This document shows, one piece after another, positions 24,962-34,873 of a DNA stretch of 64,000 bases. Position 1 is the stretch's first letter, and every line of letters begins with the position of its first letter. The notes below the pieces were generated by a model. The model saw only the letters and a list, made by a program, of their open reading frames with translations. It was not told the DNA's origin and searched no databases. Location: assembly GCF_009933335.1 (NCBI RefSeq), contig NZ_MAEL01000031.1, positions 65,651 to 129,650 on the forward strand. The letters run 5' to 3'. Position numbers and translations under genes: made by a program. Origin of the DNA: Candidatus Enterococcus willemsii (GTDB taxonomy: Bacteria > Bacillota > Bacilli > Lactobacillales > Enterococcaceae).

Positions 24962-27379
24962 TTAATTTGCAACAATATTAACGAGTTTCCCAGGAACAGC
25001 AATGACTTTACGAATTGTTTTTCCAGCAATATTTTCTTGAATCGTTGCATCGCTTTTCGCAATTTCTTCTAATTCTTCACGGCTTGCTTCTGCAGGTACA
25101 TTGACTTTTGCACGAACTTTTCCGTTCACTTGCAATACGATTTCCACTACATCTTCTACTAACGCTGCTTCATCATATGTTGGCCATGCCACATATGAAA
25201 TGCCATCCGTATTGCCTAGAATGGACCATAGTTCTTCACCGATATGAGGTGCAATTGGTGCTAACAATTGAACGAATCCTTCAATGTACTCATAAGGCAA
25301 TGCATCAACTTTATACGCTTCATTTACAAAAACCATCATTTGTGAAATAGCGGTGTTAAAGTGTAGTTGTTCAAAGTCTTCCGTTACTTTTTTAACTGTT
25401 TGGTTGTACACTTTTGTTAGTTTGCCATTGTTAAATGTGGTAATACGGTCACGCATTTTACCGTTCTCATCAACGATTAAGCGCCATACACGGTCAAGGA
25501 ATTTACGGCTACCTTCTAAACCATTTTCGCTCCAAGCAATCGAAGCATCCAATGGTCCCATAAACATTTCATACAGACGTAAGGTATCGGCACCAAATTT
25601 AGCAACCACATCGTCTGGATTCACAACGTTACCACGAGATTTAGACATTTTTTCATTGTTTGAGCCTAAAATCATTCCTTGGTTGTATAATTTTTGGAAT
25701 GGTTCTTTCGTTGGCACAACACCAATGTCATACAAGAATTTGTGCCAGAAACGTGCATACAATAAATGTAATACTGCATGTTCTGCGCCACCAATATAGA
25801 TATCTACTGGCAACCAGCGTTCTAATTTTTCATAGTCAGCTAATTGATTTTTGTTGTGTGGATCAATAAAGCGTAAGAAATACCATGAACTACCTGCCCA
25901 TTGTGGCATGGTATTTGTTTCACGACGACCTTTTTTGCCTGTTTCAGGATCAACAACATTTACCCAATCGGTAATATTGGCTAATGGCGATTCACCTGTA
26001 CCGCTTGGACGAATATCGTCGGTTTTTGGCAAACGCAATGGTAATTCAGATTCTGGAACGGTGGTTGTTGTGCCATCCTCCCAATGAATCACTGGAATTG
26101 GTTCACCCCAATAACGTTGACGAGAGAATAACCAGTCACGTAGACGGTAACTTACTTCTTGTTTGCCGACACCATTTTCTTCTAGCCAAGCATTCATTTT
26201 TTCGATGGCATCTTCTTTATTCAATCCATCCAAAAATTCAGAATTAATGTGTAAACCATCCTCGGTAAAGGCTGCTTCTTCCACATTACCGCCTTCTAAA
26301 ACTGGAATAATTTCTAGATTAAATGTTTTGGCAAATTCATAGTCACGTTCATCATGTGCCGGAACGGCCATAATTGCTCCCGTACCGTAAGACGCTAGCA
26401 CATAATCAGCAATCCAAATTGGAATTTGTTTACCGTTCACTGGATTAATAGCATACGCTCCAGTAAAGACACCCGTTTTTTCTTTCGCTAAATCAGTACG
26501 GTTTAAATCTGATTTTTTTGATGCTTCCTCAATATACGCATCAACTGCTGCTTTTTGCTCAGGTGTAGTAATCTCTTTGACTAAATCTAATTCAGGTGCC
26601 AAAACAGCGTATGTCGCACCGAATAGCGTATCAGGACGTGTTGTGAATACCGTAAAGTCTTTGTCTGTATCAGCGACTTTAAACGTCACATTTGCACCTA
26701 CTGAACGGCCAATCCAATTACGTTGCATATCTTTGATACTTTCTGGCCAGTCTAATTCTTCTAAATCATCAATTAAACGATCTGCGTAAGCCGTAATTTT
26801 TAGCATCCATTGACGCATTGGTTTACGAATAACATCGTAACCTCCACGCTCACTCTTGCCATCAATAACTTCTTCATTCGCAATAACCGTACCTAATTCA
26901 GGTACCCAGTTAACCGCAACTTCAGCTTCATAAGCCAAGCCTTTTTCGTATAATTTTGTAAAAATCCATTGTGTCCATTTGTAATAATCTGGATCAGTTG
27001 TATTAATTTCACGATTCCAGTCATAACTGAAACCTAATGAGTTGATTTGACGACGAAATGTCTCAATATTTTTCTTTGTAAATTCAGCAGGGTCATTCCC
27101 TGTATCTAATGCATATTGTTCTGCAGGCAAACCAAACGCATCCCATCCCATTGGGTGCAATACGTTATAACCTTGGCTACGTTTAAAACGAGCTAAGATG
27201 TCTGTCGCTGTATAGCCTTCTGGATGCCCCACATGCAGCCCTTGCCCAGATGGATAAGGAAACATATCTAGTGCATAAAACTTTGGCTTACCTTCTTTAT
27301 CAAGTGTATTGAAAGCATTTGTTTTGGCCCAATATTTTTGCCATTTTTTTTCAACTTCTTTGTGATTATAATTCACCAC
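24962..27379 (-). CDS. leuS: Leucyl-tRNA synthetase
   Basis: An 805-residue class I aminoacyl-tRNA synthetase. The HIGH-type motif is [16 protein letters not shown] near residue 42 and the KMSKS motif lies in [19 protein letters not shown] near 580. The CP1 editing domain (about 225-420) has [14 protein letters not shown] and [12 protein letters not shown]. Length and domain order match bacterial LeuRS. A leucine T-box leader precedes it, so expression should rise when uncharged tRNA-Leu accumulates. Confidence 0.97.
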   Translation of the reverse strand: MVNYNHKEVEKKWQKYWAKTNAFNTLDKEGKPKFYALDMFPYPSGQGLHVGHPEGYTATDILARFKRSQGYNVLHPMGWDAFGLPAEQYALDTGNDPAEFTKKNIETFRRQINSLGFSYDWNREINTTDPDYYKWTQWIFTKLYEKGLAYEAEVAVNWVPELGTVIANEEVIDGKSERGGYDVIRKPMRQWMLKITAYADRLIDDLEELDWPESIKDMQRNWIGRSVGANVTFKVADTDKDFTVFTTRPDTLFGATYAVLAPELDLVKEITTPEQKAAVDAYIEEASKKSDLNRTDLAKEKTGVFTGAYAINPVNGKQIPIWIADYVLASYGTGAIMAVPAHDERDYEFAKTFNLEIIPVLEGGNVEEAAFTEDGLHINSEFLDGLNKEDAIEKMNAWLEENGVGKQEVSYRLRDWLFSRQRYWGEPIPVIHWEDGTTTTVPESELPLRLPKTDDIRPSGTGESPLANITDWVNVVDPETGKKGRRETNTMPQWAGSSWYFLRFIDPHNKNQLADYEKLERWLPVDIYIGGAEHAVLHLLYARFWHKFLYDIGVVPTKEPFQKLYNQGMILGSNNEKMSKSRGNVVNPDDVVAKFGADTLRLYEMFMGPLDASIAWSENGLEGSRKFLDRVWRLIVDENGKMRDRITTFNNGKLTKVYNQTVKKVTEDFEQLHFNTAISQMMVFVNEAYKVDALPYEYIEGFVQLLAPIAPHIGEELWSILGNTDGISYVAWPTYDEAALVEDVVEIVLQVNGKVRAKVNVPAEASREELEEIAKSDATIQENIAGKTIRKVIAVPGKLVNIVAN

Positions 27380-27403
27380 TGATTCCTCCTTAAATTTAAA
27401 AAA

Positions 27404-27650
27404 GTCCTATGAGAAGCACAAAAAAAGCCTCTCATAGGACGTAATTACGTGGTACCACCTATTTTCACTGGAAATTTCCAGCCTCAAACGTTGTAACGGT
27501 CGTCACCGTATTTCCCTACTTACTTTCAGGAAACCAATCACTTAAAGGCGAGTTCAATAGGACTTTTGTACATTCACACCAACCATGTACTCTCTAAAAA
27601 AAGACGGCTATTTACTACTCCTTTTCAAACGTGAATCTATTGAATATATA
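27404..27650 (-). promoter_or_regulatory. T-box leader of leuS (leucine)
   Basis: On the minus strand the conserved T-box AGGTGGTACCACG (ending near 27460) is followed by a terminator hairpin, GTCCTATGAGA paired with TCTCATAGGAC (27404-27414 and 27430-27440) plus a T-run. Upstream, the segment ATTGAACTCGCCTTTAAG carries a CTC codon at 27550-27552, suitable as the leucine specifier. The T-box and the terminator arm can pair alternatively, as in other T-box switches that read tRNA charging. Confidence 0.9.
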
Positions 27651-27677
27651 CTATCAAAAAAGCGAAGTGAATTCAAT

Positions 27678-28604
27678 TTATTTATGCGAATTTCCTTTGT
27701 TTTGTGCAAAGTCCGCAAAATATTGTTTCAATTTTGCTAAAAAAACTTCCCCGATTGGCGAGATTTGACGCGTTTTCTTTTTAATCATAACCATTTTATT
27801 CTTCGCAGAATCAGCCAACGGGATTAAAACAATTCCTTGACTTTTCGGGTCTTCGACTAACCCCGAACCGGAACCATACGCATCCGTCCGTTGTAAAATA
27901 CCGGTCAAGGTTGCACGGTCACTCGTATGAATAACTTGTGAAATTCCCGGAAAATCAATCAAGTCTTCCGCAAAATATGTATAGTTATTCGTCTCTTGGG
28001 TAAAGCGAACTTGTGCATAATCATGTAAATCATCTAAATGAATGACTTTCTTATTTGCTAATGGATGACCAATCCGCATAAAAATATGCGTTGAAAATGT
28101 CGTTAATTCCTCGTATTCCAATTCACCATTCTCTAATAAGCGACTTAATCCTGCCTGGTTGGATTCATTGAATAACAAAATACCAAACTCGCTCCGATAC
28201 TGTTCTACATCTTTAATGACATTTAATGTGGTACTTTCAAAAATTCGGAAATCATCATACTCTGGAAAATCATGAATTAATTGACTAATCACAATCGATA
28301 GAAAATCGTAATGTTGGCTAGAAATCGAGAAATGCTTCTCATCTTGATCGTTCGCTAGATAACGATTCTCTAGTAATTCGACTTGAGCTAAAATCGGTTG
28401 CGTATATTGAAAAAAATCCATTCCTTCCGATGTTAAAGAAGCCCCTTGCCTAGTCCGTTCAAATAATTGCACATCTAACTCTTTTTCTAACTCTTTAATG
28501 GCATGGGATAAACTAGGTTGTGATATATATAACTTTTTTGCTGCTTCTCGAAAGCTCCCATTGTTCGCTATCGCTGCCACATAACGCATTTGTTGAATAT
28601 TCAA
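27678..28604 (-). CDS. LysR-family transcriptional regulator
   Basis: A 308-residue regulator. The N-terminal winged helix-turn-helix (MNIQQMRYVAAIANNGSFRE through SQPSLSHAIKELEKELDVQL) is canonical, followed by a periplasmic-binding-like effector domain (about 92-300). No divergently transcribed target gene lies next to it: the autolysin gene upstream runs in the same direction. The target and inducer are unknown. GGAGGGTGAGCG precedes the start. Confidence 0.88.
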   Translation of the reverse strand: MNIQQMRYVAAIANNGSFREAAKKLYISQPSLSHAIKELEKELDVQLFERTRQGASLTSEGMDFFQYTQPILAQVELLENRYLANDQDEKHFSISSQHYDFLSIVISQLIHDFPEYDDFRIFESTTLNVIKDVEQYRSEFGILLFNESNQAGLSRLLENGELEYEELTTFSTHIFMRIGHPLANKKVIHLDDLHDYAQVRFTQETNNYTYFAEDLIDFPGISQVIHTSDRATLTGILQRTDAYGSGSGLVEDPKSQGIVLIPLADSAKNKMVMIKKKTRQISPIGEVFLAKLKQYFADFAQNKGNSHK

Positions 28605-28677
28605 TCGCTCACCCTCCTTTTTGTTTACCTTCTATACTACGGAGTCTTAGGTCTGTGGTCAATATTTTTTTATAAAA

Positions 28678-28716
28678 GAAAACTCACTACCACTTGCTTA
28701 AGTAATAGTGAGTTGA
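28678..28716 (-). terminator. Terminator of the autolysin gene
   Basis: AACTCACTA pairs with TAGTGAGTT, followed on the minus strand by TTTTCTTTT. Confidence 0.75.
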
Positions 28717-28719
28717 TAG

Positions 28720-29895
28720 TTAGCCAACTTTCAATGTTTGGCCAACATAGATGATATCTGAGCTTAAACCATTAAGAGCCTTCAATTGATTAATTGAGGT
28801 ACCGTAAGTTTGAGATAGTAACCATAAACTATCCCCGCTTTTTACAGCATGGGTCTTCGCATTAGTTTTCTTATTAGACGTCGGTCTTGACGTACTTGTT
28901 GATTGTGTTGAACTATTTTTATTCACCTTTAATGTTTGACCAACGAAAATTAAGTCACTTGATAAGTTGTTCCATGTTTTCAGTTGACTGACACTTACAC
29001 CATATTGGCTCGCGATAACTGACAATGTATCACCCGATTTAATTGTATACGTGCTTGTTGATTTGTTTGGTGTTGGTTTGCTTTGATTATTGTTCGGCTT
29101 AGATGTTCCTGAACCATTTTGACTTACTTTTAGCGTTTGACCAACGAAAATCAAGTCGCTTGATAAATTGTTCCATGTTTTTAATTGACTAACACTCACA
29201 CCATATTGGCTCGCAATAATTGACAATGTATCACCTGATTTGATTGTGTACGTGCTAGTTGTCGGCTTGTTTGGTGTTGGTTTGTTTTGATTATTATTTG
29301 GTTTAGATGTTCCTGAACCATTTTGATTTACTTTTAATGTTTGGCCAACGAAAATTAAATCGCTTGATAGATTATTCCATGTTTTTAGTTGGTTCACGCT
29401 CACACCATACTTGCTCGCAATAATTGACAACGTATCACCTGATTTGATTGTGTACGTGCTAGTTGTCGGCTTGTTTGGTGTTGGTTTGTTTTGATTATTA
29501 TTCGGTGTACTTGGTTTGTTTGTCGAACCGCTTTGGCTTACTTTCAGCGTTTGTCCTACATAAATCATGTCACCTGATAAATTATTCCAACTACGTAATT
29601 GATCCATACTAATACCATGATTATTAGCAATCAACCAAATGGAATCACCAGATTTAACCGTGTAGCTACCTGAGCTTGTATTCGGTTTGTTCGGTGTTGT
29701 TGGTTTGTCTTGGTTATTATTTGGCGTATTTGGTTTTGGTTTAGACGTTCCTGAACCATTTTGACTTACTTTTAGCGTTTGACCGACATAAATTAAATCA
29801 CTTGATAAATTATTCCATGTTTTTAATTGACTAACACTCACACCATATTGGCTGGCAATAATTGACAATGTGTCACCAGCTTTAATCGTATAAGT
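28720..29895 (-). repeat. LysM-coding tandem repeat array
   Basis: Six LysM-coding units alternate with Lys/Pro/Asn-rich linkers. Units 3, 4 and 5 are nearly identical in DNA, including the linkers encoding NNNQNKPTPNKPT. The array is a likely site for unequal recombination and for assembly error. Confidence 0.8.
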
Positions 29896-30927
29896 CCCTG
29901 AATTATTTGTTGGTGGTGTCGTATTATTTGAATTGTTTGAACCAGAATTTGAATTGCCTCCAGTTCCAGTATTGGTCATACCTCCTGAATTACCTGATGC
30001 TGGTGAATCGAAACGAGTTAAATTGTATGATTCAATTACACGATTTAACGTACTTGAGTAGTTAGGATCTGTAGCATAACGTCCTGTTAACCAAGCAGTT
30101 GCGTCACGATAAGAGCTAGTATTGCTTTTCCATGCGCCAGCATAGTAATAAACGCCAGGTTGTAAGGATACATTACGTAAAGTATTGGCATTATCTTGGA
30201 AAGACTCTTGGAAAGATGGATACTTTCTAAAAGGTTCTTTCATTGTTACGTATCTTCCATTGATAAATTCTTGTGTGTTCATGTATACGGTCTGACCATT
30301 ATAGCTACCTTTAATCCCAAATAAGTTATGATATGGGGCTTGTGAAAGTAAGCTTTGACCCCAACCACTTTCAATAATAGCTTGCGCAATCATAACTGAT
30401 GCATATAAATCATTGGCATCTGCCACTGGTTTGGCATAAGCACCCATTTGCTCAATAAAAGCCGACGTATTTGGTGCTGAATAAGCTGCTACTGCATATG
30501 GCGAAATCACTTCTTCTGTCGTATCCGTAACGTCTGTGTCATCTGTTGTTTCTGATGCTGGTACTGTTTCCTCAACATGTTCTTCAACTACAACTTCTTC
30601 TGTTGGCTGCTCAACAACTTCCTCTTGAACAGGTTGTTCAACTTCAGTTGTTGGTGTTTCAACTGGTGCAACAGGTTGTTCGACTGGTGTTTCTGCTTCG
30701 GGCTGCTCTTGAACAACCGTTGAGTCTACTGTTTCAGCAGTAGCTGGTGCAACAACTTCTGTTCCGACTTCATCTGCCTGAACTTGCATCAATGGCATCA
30801 ACGGTGTAACAACCGAACATGCTGTGACAGTTGTACCAATAACCGTAGCACTTTTCTTCATGTGACGTTGGAAATTAGTCTGTTGAGCTAATTTTCTGCG
30901 TTCTTTTCTTGATAAAGACTTCCCCAT
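28720..30927 (-). CDS. Secreted N-acetylglucosaminidase autolysin with six LysM domains (AtlA-like)
   Basis: A 735-residue peptidoglycan hydrolase. It has a long basic signal sequence (residues 1-52, MGKSLSRKERRKLAQQTNFQ, cleaved near VQADE), a Glu/Val/Thr/Pro-rich linker (about 53-145), then a GH73 glucosaminidase domain (about 150-305) with the likely catalytic Glu in MIAQAIIESGWGQS and HNLFGIKG. Ser/Asn/Gly linkers separate six LysM repeats (about 345-735), each near 44 residues with the YTIKSGDTLSIIA start. Architecture and LysM number resemble enterococcal AtlA, which separates daughter cells. LysM domains 3-5 are almost identical. Confidence 0.9.
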   Translation of the reverse strand: MGKSLSRKERRKLAQQTNFQRHMKKSATVIGTTVTACSVVTPLMPLMQVQADEVGTEVVAPATAETVDSTVVQEQPEAETPVEQPVAPVETPTTEVEQPVQEEVVEQPTEEVVVEEHVEETVPASETTDDTDVTDTTEEVISPYAVAAYSAPNTSAFIEQMGAYAKPVADANDLYASVMIAQAIIESGWGQSLLSQAPYHNLFGIKGSYNGQTVYMNTQEFINGRYVTMKEPFRKYPSFQESFQDNANTLRNVSLQPGVYYYAGAWKSNTSSYRDATAWLTGRYATDPNYSSTLNRVIESYNLTRFDSPASGNSGGMTNTGTGGNSNSGSNNSNNTTPPTNNSGTYTIKAGDTLSIIASQYGVSVSQLKTWNNLSSDLIYVGQTLKVSQNGSGTSKPKPNTPNNNQDKPTTPNKPNTSSGSYTVKSGDSIWLIANNHGISMDQLRSWNNLSGDMIYVGQTLKVSQSGSTNKPSTPNNNQNKPTPNKPTTSTYTIKSGDTLSIIASKYGVSVNQLKTWNNLSSDLIFVGQTLKVNQNGSGTSKPNNNQNKPTPNKPTTSTYTIKSGDTLSIIASQYGVSVSQLKTWNNLSSDLIFVGQTLKVSQNGSGTSKPNNNQSKPTPNKSTSTYTIKSGDTLSVIASQYGVSVSQLKTWNNLSSDLIFVGQTLKVNKNSSTQSTSTSRPTSNKKTNAKTHAVKSGDSLWLLSQTYGTSINQLKALNGLSSDIIYVGQTLKVG

Positions 30928-31146
30928 TGTTAAACCTCCGATATTTATACACTTATAGTATGATTATACATGTATTTATTTTTTAAGAAAAGTTTAAACT
31001 AACTTTTTTGAAAAATGTAAAATCTTTGTAACATGTGCTCTTTTTTACATTTTTAAAAAGTCACTATTCATACATTTTCTCGTGATTTTCTTTTTTTATC
31101 ACTTTCCTTTTATTGCAAAATGATGACAGATTTATTCTTTTCTACA

Positions 31147-31155
31147 TGATATAAT
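31147..31155 (+). promoter_or_regulatory. Extended -10 promoter of the PAP2 operon
   Basis: TGATATAAT, an extended -10 box, lies 35 bases before the PAP2-family start codon. No good -35 is seen. Confidence 0.5.
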
Positions 31156-31189
31156 TATTTCATTCTACTACAACTATTAAGGAGACTTT

Positions 31190-31840
31190 ATGAAAAACAA
31201 ATTATATCTACAATTTTATGGGAGTTGTGCACTGGTTTTATTTGCTTCCCTAGGATACATCGTTAAATTTTACGCTTCTTGGATTGAACCTTTTGACACA
31301 TTTATCACAAATGGTATTCGAAGCCTACAACCAACATGGACAACATTCTTTCTTTGGGTCACGAAATTTGGTAACCCATTGACTGTAATTATCATTTTTT
31401 TGGCTATCCTTTTTGTATTACTTTATGGTAAACGCTATGTTGAAGCAATTTGGTACAGTGCCGGGGTAATTGGGATTGCTGGTATCTTTAATCCCCTTAT
31501 CAAATTACTCTTCATGCGTGAACGACCTACAATCGAGCATCTGGTCAGTGAACATAGCTACAGTTTTCCAAGTGGACATTCCACTGGCAGTATGGTTCTG
31601 TATGGAACCCTTATTTTCTTAGTACCTATCTTTATCCAAAATAAGACTTGCCAACGCATTATACAATTACTATTGAGTGTATTTATTCTTTCTATCGGTA
31701 TTAGCCGCATTTACCTAGGTGTTCATTTCCCAAGTGATGTTATAGGTGGCTTCTCTGTCGGACTTGGTTGGCTACTGCTTACTTACCCAATTTATGAAGA
31801 AAAACGATTTATTTGGCGCTTTAAAAGTAAACAAAATTAA
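31190..31840 (+). CDS. PAP2-family membrane phosphatase
   Basis: A 216-residue integral membrane phosphatase with about six helices and the full three-part acid phosphatase signature: KLLFMRERPT, SYSFPSGHSTGS (about residues 123-134) and SRIYLGVHFPSDVIGG (about 171-186). Likely substrates are lipid phosphates such as undecaprenyl diphosphate or phosphatidylglycerophosphate; the sequence does not distinguish them. ACCTAGGT (31713-31720) encodes the YLG of the third motif. The mnmL gene follows after 20 bases, so the three genes probably form an operon. Confidence 0.88.
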   Translation: MKNKLYLQFYGSCALVLFASLGYIVKFYASWIEPFDTFITNGIRSLQPTWTTFFLWVTKFGNPLTVIIIFLAILFVLLYGKRYVEAIWYSAGVIGIAGIFNPLIKLLFMRERPTIEHLVSEHSYSFPSGHSTGSMVLYGTLIFLVPIFIQNKTCQRIIQLLLSVFILSIGISRIYLGVHFPSDVIGGFSVGLGWLLLTYPIYEEKRFIWRFKSKQN

Positions 31841-31860
31841 TGAGAGGTAGGCAATGAAAA

Positions 31861-32844
31861 ATGAACGTATTTCCTTATACCGATGATAGGAATAAACGAT
31901 ATCATTCATGGAATTATGCATTACGGCAAGAATTTGGGGATAAAATCTTCAAAGTCGTGATTGATGGTGGCTTTGATTGCCCGAATCGAGACGGTACAGT
32001 AGCACATGGTGGCTGTACCTTTTGTAGTGTGTCTGGTTCAGGTGATATGATTCTTGCACCCGAAGATCCGCTACCTGTACAATTTTACAAAGAAATTGAT
32101 CGAATGCATCAAAAATGGCCGCATGTAAATCAGTATATTGTATACTTTCAAAACTTTACCAATACGCATGCACCACTTCACGAAATCAAAGAACGATTTG
32201 AACAAGTCATTAATTTGCCTGGTGTCGTAGGCTTATCAATCGGTACACGACCAGATTGTTTACCTGATGATGTCGTCGAGTATTTAGCTGAATTAAATCA
32301 GAGGCTCTATTTATGGGTCGAGTTAGGGTTACAGACAACCTTCGAATCTACAAGTAAAGTGATTAATCGAGCGCATGATTATCAGACATATGTCGAAGGT
32401 GTTGAAAAGTTACGAAAACACAATATTCAAGTGTGTACCCATCTCATCAATGGCTTACCCGGCGAAACTACGGAAATGATGCTAGAAAATGTCCGTCGAA
32501 CGATTATCGATACAGATATTCAAGGAATCAAATTACATTTGCTGCACTTAATGCGTAATACTAGAATGATTCGTGATTATCATCAAGGAAAACTCCAGCT
32601 GCTGTCGCGTGAAACCTATGTAGATATTATTTGCCGACAATTGGAAATGATTCCTCAAGAAATTGTCATCCATCGTTTGACTGGAGATGCTCCTCGAGAA
32701 ACCTTAATTGGTCCGATGTGGAGTTTAAAAAAATGGGAAACACTGAATGCAATTGATCAAAAGATGCAAAAACGCGATACATTCCAAGGGAAATATGATA
32801 TTCGCCAAGGAGGTCATTATGCTTCAAACAGCCTTGCATTTTAG
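31861..32844 (+). CDS. mnmL: Radical SAM protein MnmL (YtqA; tRNA wobble-uridine modification)
   Basis: A 327-residue radical SAM enzyme of the TIGR01212/YtqA family. The iron-sulfur cysteines lie in GGFDCPNRDGTVAHGGCTFC (about residues 37-56). The core continues with SIGTRPDCLPDD and THLINGLPGETTEMML. In Bacillus the YtqA/YtqB pair was assigned to an alternative route for mnm5s2U34 in tRNA, YtqA being renamed MnmL; the role here rests on that homology. An out-of-frame ATG eight bases upstream (31853) gives only a short peptide. The 3' end overlaps mnmM by 26 bases. Confidence 0.85.
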   Translation: MNVFPYTDDRNKRYHSWNYALRQEFGDKIFKVVIDGGFDCPNRDGTVAHGGCTFCSVSGSGDMILAPEDPLPVQFYKEIDRMHQKWPHVNQYIVYFQNFTNTHAPLHEIKERFEQVINLPGVVGLSIGTRPDCLPDDVVEYLAELNQRLYLWVELGLQTTFESTSKVINRAHDYQTYVEGVEKLRKHNIQVCTHLINGLPGETTEMMLENVRRTIIDTDIQGIKLHLLHLMRNTRMIRDYHQGKLQLLSRETYVDIICRQLEMIPQEIVIHRLTGDAPRETLIGPMWSLKKWETLNAIDQKMQKRDTFQGKYDIRQGGHYASNSLAF

Positions 32845-33400
32845 TCATACCTTATTAAAAGAAGTCGTTCAACCCGGTAATCATGTAGTAGATGCCACGA
32901 TGGGAAATGGCAACGACACGCAATTATTAGCTGAGTTAGTTGGTAAAACAGGAAAAGTGTACGCCTTTGATATCCAAGAACAAGCCGTGCAAACAACCAA
33001 ACAACGTTTAACGGAACAACAATTAGCTGAGCGTGTGCACTGCATTCACGATGGTCATCAACACCTGAGTAATTACCTAGGTAAAGACGAACCGATTCAT
33101 GCAGCTATTTTTAATCTAGGCTACTTACCAAAAAGCGACAAACAGATTATTACCCTGCCTGAAACAACAAAGCAAGCCCTTCATACCTTACAAACCCATC
33201 TTGCACCTAGAGGAAGAATCATTATTGTAGCTTATTCTGGTCATGAAGGTGGCGTGGAGGAGTTGCAAGAAATTACGCAGTATTGCGAATCATTACCACA
33301 AGAAGCATTTAATGTTTTGAACTATCAATTTATTAATCAAAAAAATCAACCACCGATTTTATTTTGTATTGAGAAAAAACCAATGCGTCATGGCAATTAA
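32819..33400 (+). CDS. mnmM: tRNA methyltransferase MnmM (YtqB)
   Basis: A 193-residue SAM-dependent methyltransferase of the YtqB family. Motif I is VVDATMGNGNDTQLLAEL near residue 20, and the catalytic region has IFNLGYLPKSDKQII near 95. YtqB was shown in Bacillus and Staphylococcus to methylate nm5s2U34 to mnm5s2U34. The start chosen is the ATG with a perfect AAGGAGGT, located within the end of mnmL; a longer in-frame start at 32747 lies deeper inside mnmL and lacks such a site. TTACCTAGGTAA (33073-33084) encodes NYLGK. Confidence 0.88.
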   Translation: MLQTALHFSHTLLKEVVQPGNHVVDATMGNGNDTQLLAELVGKTGKVYAFDIQEQAVQTTKQRLTEQQLAERVHCIHDGHQHLSNYLGKDEPIHAAIFNLGYLPKSDKQIITLPETTKQALHTLQTHLAPRGRIIIVAYSGHEGGVEELQEITQYCESLPQEAFNVLNYQFINQKNQPPILFCIEKKPMRHGN

Positions 33401-33424
33401 GCTCATGATGCATTGGTTTTTACG
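33377..33424 (+). terminator. Terminator overlapping the mnmM 3' end
   Basis: AAACCAATGCGTCATG (last mnmM codons) pairs with CATGATGCATTGGTTT (33404-33419) with one G-U pair, followed by T residues. Confidence 0.8.
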
Positions 33425-33456
33425 AATCAAACTATTAAACAATTGATTTTCATTAT

Positions 33457-33846
33457 CTAATTTTTCCCAATGGAATCTATTATATAACCAAAGATTCCAC
33501 CTACAAAAAAACCAAAAATAATAATTGAAGCCCAATTATCAAACGAGTAATACCCTATAAAAGTCATAACTAAAATAGAGAATAAAATGGTTAAGATACT
33601 TTGATTATTGTATACTTTCTCTTTCTTCTTAATATCTTTCACAATATCAGATCCTTCCAGTAGTAGATTGTCTAATGAAAGATTGAATAAGTGTGCTAAT
33701 CGAATTAAGCTATCAATATCAGGAGTTGTTTTTCCTGTTTCCCAATTAGAAATTGTTTTTTTAGAAACAAAAATCTTTTCAGATAGTTGTTCTTGCGTTA
33801 ACTGACATTCTATTCTTTTTTCTTTTATCACTTCACCTATTCTCAC
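33457..33846 (-). CDS. Membrane-anchored XRE-family regulator (short form)
   Basis: A 129-residue protein with an N-terminal Cro/C1 helix-turn-helix (CQLTQEQLSEKIFVSKKTIS, residues 14-33) and two predicted C-terminal membrane helices (ILTILFSILVMTFIGYYSF and ASIIIFGFFVGGIFGYIIDS). It resembles the HTH of the regulator at 11606, with a shorter membrane part. No obvious target gene is adjacent; it is a lone gene between the mnmM terminator and the phn operon. Confidence 0.8.
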   Translation of the reverse strand: MRIGEVIKEKRIECQLTQEQLSEKIFVSKKTISNWETGKTTPDIDSLIRLAHLFNLSLDNLLLEGSDIVKDIKKKEKVYNNQSILTILFSILVMTFIGYYSFDNWASIIIFGFFVGGIFGYIIDSIGKN

Positions 33847-34057
33847 TTATCTTCCACCTACACTTTACTGTTTAAGCTCCATTCTCTCAATCCAATATAT
33901 TTCATGTTAATTAAAATGTCGAGGGAAAATAATTATCTTTCCCAGTCTAACAACATTTTGAAAGTGACACGGTATAAATTTCTAATAATTGGATAATCCT
34001 TACGCTTTTTGTAACTAATATTTATTAATCGCTATTTACGTATATTCTGCTTACAAA

Positions 34058-34093
34058 AACACCTAGGAAGTACCTCTGTACTACCTAGGTGTT
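34058..34093 (-). terminator. Terminator of the phn operon built from two CCTAGG arms
   Basis: Arms 34058-34073 (AACACCTAGGAAGTAC) and 34078-34093 (GTACTACCTAGGTGTT) pair with a single A-A mismatch around a CTCT loop, followed on the minus strand by GTTTTTG. Each arm contains CCTAGG, so the dispersed motif here forms the stem itself. Confidence 0.85.
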
Positions 34094-34099
34094 GACCTC

Positions 34100-34873
34100 T
34101 TATTGTAATTTTTTACGTATATACCCTGTTACTGCGTCAATTACGAAAACAGTGATGATAATTCCTACTAAAATAATCCCTACTTTATCCCAAGCACGCG
34201 ATTGAATCGCAAAAATCATAGGAGCACCAATTCCTCCTGCACCCACTAAACCTAGTGTTGCTGCGCTACGAACAGCAATTTCAAAATGATTTAACGCAAG
34301 TGAAATGTAGGTAGGCATAAGTTGTGGCAATCTAGTAAAGAACATTGTTTGCCAGAAATTAGCGCCGACAGCATCCATTGATTCTACTAGCTTCTCATCC
34401 ATCCCTTCCATTTCTTCAGTATATAGTTTCCCAAGCATCCCAATTTGATGTGCACCAATGGCTAGTACCCCAGCAAACGCACCTGGACCTACCATTTTAA
34501 CAAAAATAATCGCATAAACTAATTCAGGAAACGCGCGCAAGACATTTAAAATAAATTTCCCAATTTTCGCAACAATTCCTGTCGATTTCCATAGATTTTT
34601 TGCACTAAGCAACGTGAATGGAATCGCCAAAAAGGTCGCGATAAAGGTCCCTAAAAACGCAATCCCAATCGTTAACAATAACAAGCTAACTAAATCTTCA
34701 CCACTGCCATCGTACACAAATGACCAATCAGGTTGAAATAGTCCTACAATCACAGATTGAATCATTGGAAATGAGATATTTTTTGCTTCTGAATAGTCCA
34801 AACCAACTGCCGAGTAAACGATAATTGCTAGAACAATCAAGGCTGGCAAATATTTCTTTATTTTTGTGTTCAT
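34100..34873 (-). CDS. phnE: Phosphonate-type ABC transporter permease (PhnE2)
   Basis: A 257-residue inner-membrane subunit with about six helices and the EAA-like loop FTRLPQLMPTYISLALNHFE followed by ATLGLVGAGGIGAPM, diagnostic of the PhnE/PtxC family. It is the last gene of a phnD-phnC-phnE-phnE operon and shares one base with the preceding permease gene. The two permeases probably form a heterodimer. Confidence 0.9.
   Translation of the reverse strand: MNTKIKKYLPALIVLAIIVYSAVGLDYSEAKNISFPMIQSVIVGLFQPDWSFVYDGSGEDLVSLLLLTIGIAFLGTFIATFLAIPFTLLSAKNLWKSTGIVAKIGKFILNVLRAFPELVYAIIFVKMVGPGAFAGVLAIGAHQIGMLGKLYTEEMEGMDEKLVESMDAVGANFWQTMFFTRLPQLMPTYISLALNHFEIAVRSAATLGLVGAGGIGAPMIFAIQSRAWDKVGIILVGIIITVFVIDAVTGYIRKKLQ

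Noticed and set aside
25353-25799. 148-codon open frame on the plus strand
   Set aside because: It is antisense to the conserved leuS catalytic region and is a by-product of codon use there.
28720-29895. Regularly spaced similar DNA segments that could suggest a CRISPR array
   Set aside because: The period (about 190-210 bases) is too long and the repeats are in-frame LysM codons of one intact gene. No CRISPR array or cas gene was seen anywhere.
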